DNA of 64,000 bases, from positions 2,771,001 through 2,835,000 of the forward strand of contig NC_134681.1 of assembly GCF_024713945.1 (NCBI RefSeq). The letters are read 5' to 3'. The position numbers and the translations under genes are program-made. Shown piece by piece: positions 63,010 through 64,000 of this stretch; position 1 is the first letter of the stretch; every line of letters begins with the position of its first letter. This DNA is from Dermatophagoides farinae (lineage: Eukaryota > Arthropoda > Arachnida > Sarcoptiformes > Pyroglyphidae). Below the pieces are notes generated by a model. That model made no database searches. It worked only from the letters and a program-made list of their open reading frames with translations, and was not told where the DNA came from.

Positions 63010-63992
63010 TATAATAAAAACATAAAACACATTAAAACACAAACATAAAACACAAACACTTACACACATTAAAAGTCATCATGGGCAACAAGTGGTATTC
63101 AACAGATGAAATTCAACAGGTCAAATCCATGGATCGTATACCGAAGAATCGGAATCGAGTTGATAATTGCAGATTTAATTTATTGTCAATATAAACAAAT
63201 GAAATAGTCGACTGTTGGTCGACGCTCAATCGATATAGCCGAAGATAGCTCATCCATTTGTATAGTAGCGAGTATTGATTGTCGAATCAACATTGCCAAC
63301 CATAGTCATCAATAGTAGCAGCCATGAGCAACAACGACCAATACCAGTTGATGGTAGCGGCATAAACCAATGTAACCAGTTGCTCATCGTTCATCATCAT
63401 CATGCTCGACCATTAATTGAGCACAACCAACAACATCGAGAAATTTCGAGAAACATAAACAAACCATATAAAAGCAACCATCAAAGCAACAGACATTGTG
63501 TTTTACTGGACCTAATCTCAACTAGCGAATGATAATTGTAGTTGTGTTATGTTCTGTGATTTTTTCTTTATTATTTTCAACAAACTGTTTATGATCACGA
63601 TTTTTGCCTGTGCCAGCATTGGTTACCAATGTTGTGACATTATTCCTGTGAAAATCCGTGTTTCGAATCTGGTGCTGATACATGTCATATCATCACCATC
63701 AACCATCATCATCTTGTGAATTTCCCTTGACCAACATCATCATTATCATCACCAATCATCGTCAATCCAACATTTCTTATCCGATATTGGTTATCATCAC
63801 CGCAATCTGTGACAATATCGACCATTTGTGATATCAATGCATGTGTCGTTTTCTCGATCCAACCACCGCTTCTGTGACCATTATTATCCGTGCCAACCTG
63901 TTGCCACAGCGTTGTGACACTTACCACCGAATTGTGCTATAGCCCTTGTGGCCATCTTTCATCATCACCATCATCAACACCATCGACGACAA
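63010..63992. repeat. Outer palindrome arm, right
   Basis: Reverse complement of 57339-58321. The match resumes on the far side of a one-base gap (a G at 57338 is missing here) and continues to the window edge at 64000. Confidence 0.9.
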
Positions 63993-64000
63993 AACAACAA

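Larger units (their letters stand above)
60621..64000 (+). mobile_element. R1/TRAS-like non-LTR retrotransposon, right copy (runs off the window)
   Basis: Inverted partner of the left copy: polymerase C-terminus, a diverged middle 3' UTR (61988-63009), then the outer arm identical to the left copy. By symmetry its AATAAA and poly(A) tail should come at about 64360-64415, beyond the window. Confidence 0.78.

Overview
The window looks like nuclear DNA of an arthropod, most likely an acariform mite. It is AT-rich and full of GATGAT/CATCAT runs. All 13 CDS introns I could resolve are GT-AG; 12 are 55-127 bp and one is 4.2 kb. It carries arthropod-type (TTAGG)n telomere repeats. Placement within mites is inference; no mitochondrial, rRNA or convincing tRNA gene was seen.

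Positions 1-47.9 kb are ordinary gene-bearing DNA. In order: the 3' part of a phospholipase C-gamma gene (+); a mitochondrial-type cytochrome P450 resembling CYP302A1/disembodied (+); a complete four-part DIRAS Ras-like GTPase (-, three exons, including a short CaaX exon); a 20-kb stretch with no recognisable gene but many microsatellites, including 260 bp of (TC)n; a divergent Ras/Rab-like GTPase with a long Ser/Thr-rich N-terminus (-); an unrecognised Cys-rich single-pass membrane protein (+); the scaffold gene connector enhancer of KSR (cnk, -, first exon 4.2 kb away); candidate exons of an unidentified gene (-); TMEM177 (-); an RSBN1/DPY-21-type histone demethylase gene (-); and a small protein with half a C2H2 finger (-). 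PLC-gamma, DIRAS and CNK all belong to receptor tyrosine kinase/Ras signalling, but nothing shows that they are co-regulated.

From about 48.9 kb the character changes to subtelomere-like DNA. It holds a decayed ASH1-like SET-domain fragment, a frameshifted endogenous copy of an alphavirus-supergroup RNA-dependent RNA polymerase, inverted copies of a subtelomeric module, a 56-bp hairpin-forming tandem repeat, and (TTAGG)n arrays on the + strand at 56.6-56.92 kb.

The (TTAGG)n array abuts a 33-bp poly(T), which is the poly(A) tail of a reverse-oriented R1/TRAS-like non-LTR retrotransposon. That element meets a second, inverted copy head to head at 60,620/60,621 with no spacer. The two copies match over the inner 1.37 kb and the outer 0.98 kb or more but differ strongly in between. 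The layout predicts poly(A) plus (CCTAA)n just beyond the right edge. That would be a telomere-to-telomere (fusion-like) arrangement or a telomeric assembly join.

Limits: exon boundaries come from reading frames and splice consensus only. Family names come from recognising motifs, not from searches.
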